32,183 nucleotides of DNA, taken from Streptomyces inhibens. GTDB lineage: Bacteria > Actinomycetota > Actinomycetes > Streptomycetales > Streptomycetaceae. Positions 31,691 to 32,183 of this stretch are shown here, piece by piece. Both the position numbers and the translations under genes were made by a program. The notes beneath the pieces are model-generated. The model made no database searches. It saw only the letters and a program-made list of their open reading frames with translations, and had not been told where the DNA came from. Positions within the stretch are counted from its first letter, which is position 1. Each line of letters starts with the position of its first letter. The stretch covers positions 1 to 32,183 of the forward strand of contig NZ_QUAC01000239.1 of the NCBI RefSeq assembly GCF_003389455.1. The letters run 5' to 3'.

Positions 31691-32183
31691 GTGCCGTCGT
31701 GTGACTGCCTCGCCCACCTGTACGGCAACGCCGCCGACCAGCCCGACCGCCGACGGTGCTCCCCCTCGGACATGACCGATGCCGAGTGGGCGGTGGTGCG
31801 CGAGGCGCTGCCGGTGCCGGCCTGGCTGGAGGGCAGGGGCGGGCGCCCGGAGGGCTACTGCCACCGGCAGCTGATCGACGCAGTCTTCTACCTGGTCGAC
31901 AACGGCATCAAGTGGCGGGCGATGCCCATCGACTTCCCCGTCTGGGACCGCGTCTATGCCTTCTTCCGCCGCTGGCGCGAGCAGAATCTGCTCATCGAGC
32001 TGCACGACAGACTGCGAGGAAAGGCCGACGGCGCCTACTCCGGCGCCCTGAAGGAGTTGGCCCGGCGGTCGTGGCAGCTGCTGCTGCAGATCGTCAAACG
32101 CACCGATGACACCCGCGACTTCAAAGTTCTGCCGAGGCGGTGGTGTGTGGAGCGAACCTTTGCCTGGCCGTTGCGCACCCGGC
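31691..32183 (+). pseudogene. IS5-type transposase with deleted catalytic core, runs off window
   Basis: The frame reads SDMTDAEWAVVREALPVPAW, GRPEGYCHRQLIDAVFYLVDN, GIKWRAMPIDFPVWDRVY and FFRRWREQNLLIELHDRLR, the N-terminal half of an IS5-type transposase (DUF4096-like region). Straight after it comes LLLQIVKRTDDTRDFKVLP and RRWCVERTFAWPLRTR, which is the C-terminal part with the final catalytic Glu. The ~100 residues between, holding both catalytic aspartates, are missing without a frame change. The frame is open at the window end. A likely start is near the GTG at 31691 or ATG at 31772. Like copy B at 2409, it has lost its middle while keeping both sides. Confidence 0.75.

Overview
The window looks like accessory DNA of a high-GC actinomycete, most likely Streptomyces or a close relative. 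Codons are strongly G/C-ending, many ribosome-binding sites are AAGGAG or GGAGG types, several genes start with GTG, and the gene families are typical of the genus: a SpoIIE-type phosphatase fused to an ATPase domain, a mycothiol-dependent maleylpyruvate isomerase-like protein, a LLM oxidoreductase and many SDRs. The density of transposon debris and broken genes suggests a chromosome arm or a large plasmid. No RNA gene, CRISPR array or complete biosynthetic cluster is visible.

Layout. 1-5.2 kb is a transposon graveyard: NUDIX and hydrolase remnants, IS5-type transposase remnants, one nearly full-length family 1 glycosyltransferase (956-2197), and a sharply bounded 2-kb IS701-type element (2760-4746) that carries a GNAT acetyltransferase beside its transposase and sits inside an IS5-type transposase gene. 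5.2-9.8 kb holds a LLM oxidoreductase, an SDR, a secreted alpha/beta hydrolase with a sortase-type LPATG tail, and an NmrA-like protein. 10.0-13.1 kb has an MFS transporter remnant, then an SDR / VOC / SDR gene row facing a TetR regulator across a control region with three copies of one palindromic operator. 13.4-13.8 kb is a decayed serine recombinase. 13.96-17.0 kb is a two-gene unit of a CocE/NonD hydrolase and a berberine-bridge-type FAD oxidase. 17.3-17.65 kb is a broken MerR regulator. 18.15-22.6 kb encodes a 946-residue sensor/SpoIIE phosphatase/ATPase fusion and a substrate-binding lipoprotein. 22.8-23.0 kb is an IS110 remnant. 23.07-26.05 kb has a maleylpyruvate isomerase-like protein divergent from a MarR regulator, followed by an old-yellow-enzyme-type flavin oxidoreductase. 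26.1-32.18 kb has a flavoprotein disulfide reductase gene broken by an in-frame TAG, three more small oxidoreductase or NTF2-type genes, fragments of an ABC permease and a resolvase, and a core-deleted IS5-type transposase running off the right edge.

How the genes may work together (inference). The intact genes are mostly small redox or electrophile-handling enzymes (five SDRs, NmrA, LLM, VOC, OYE, mycothiol-dependent enzyme, FAD oxidase, hydrolases), with local one-component regulators (TetR, MarR). This fits a patchwork of locally switched detoxification or modification cassettes assembled by transposition, not a single pathway. The best-supported unusual items are the IS701 element with a passenger gene, the TetR control region with a probably leaderless regulator mRNA, the LPATG-tailed hydrolase, a glycosyltransferase with Gly at the expected catalytic Asp position, an SDR with Ala in place of the catalytic Tyr, and the nonsense codon in the FAD-binding motif of the disulfide reductase.
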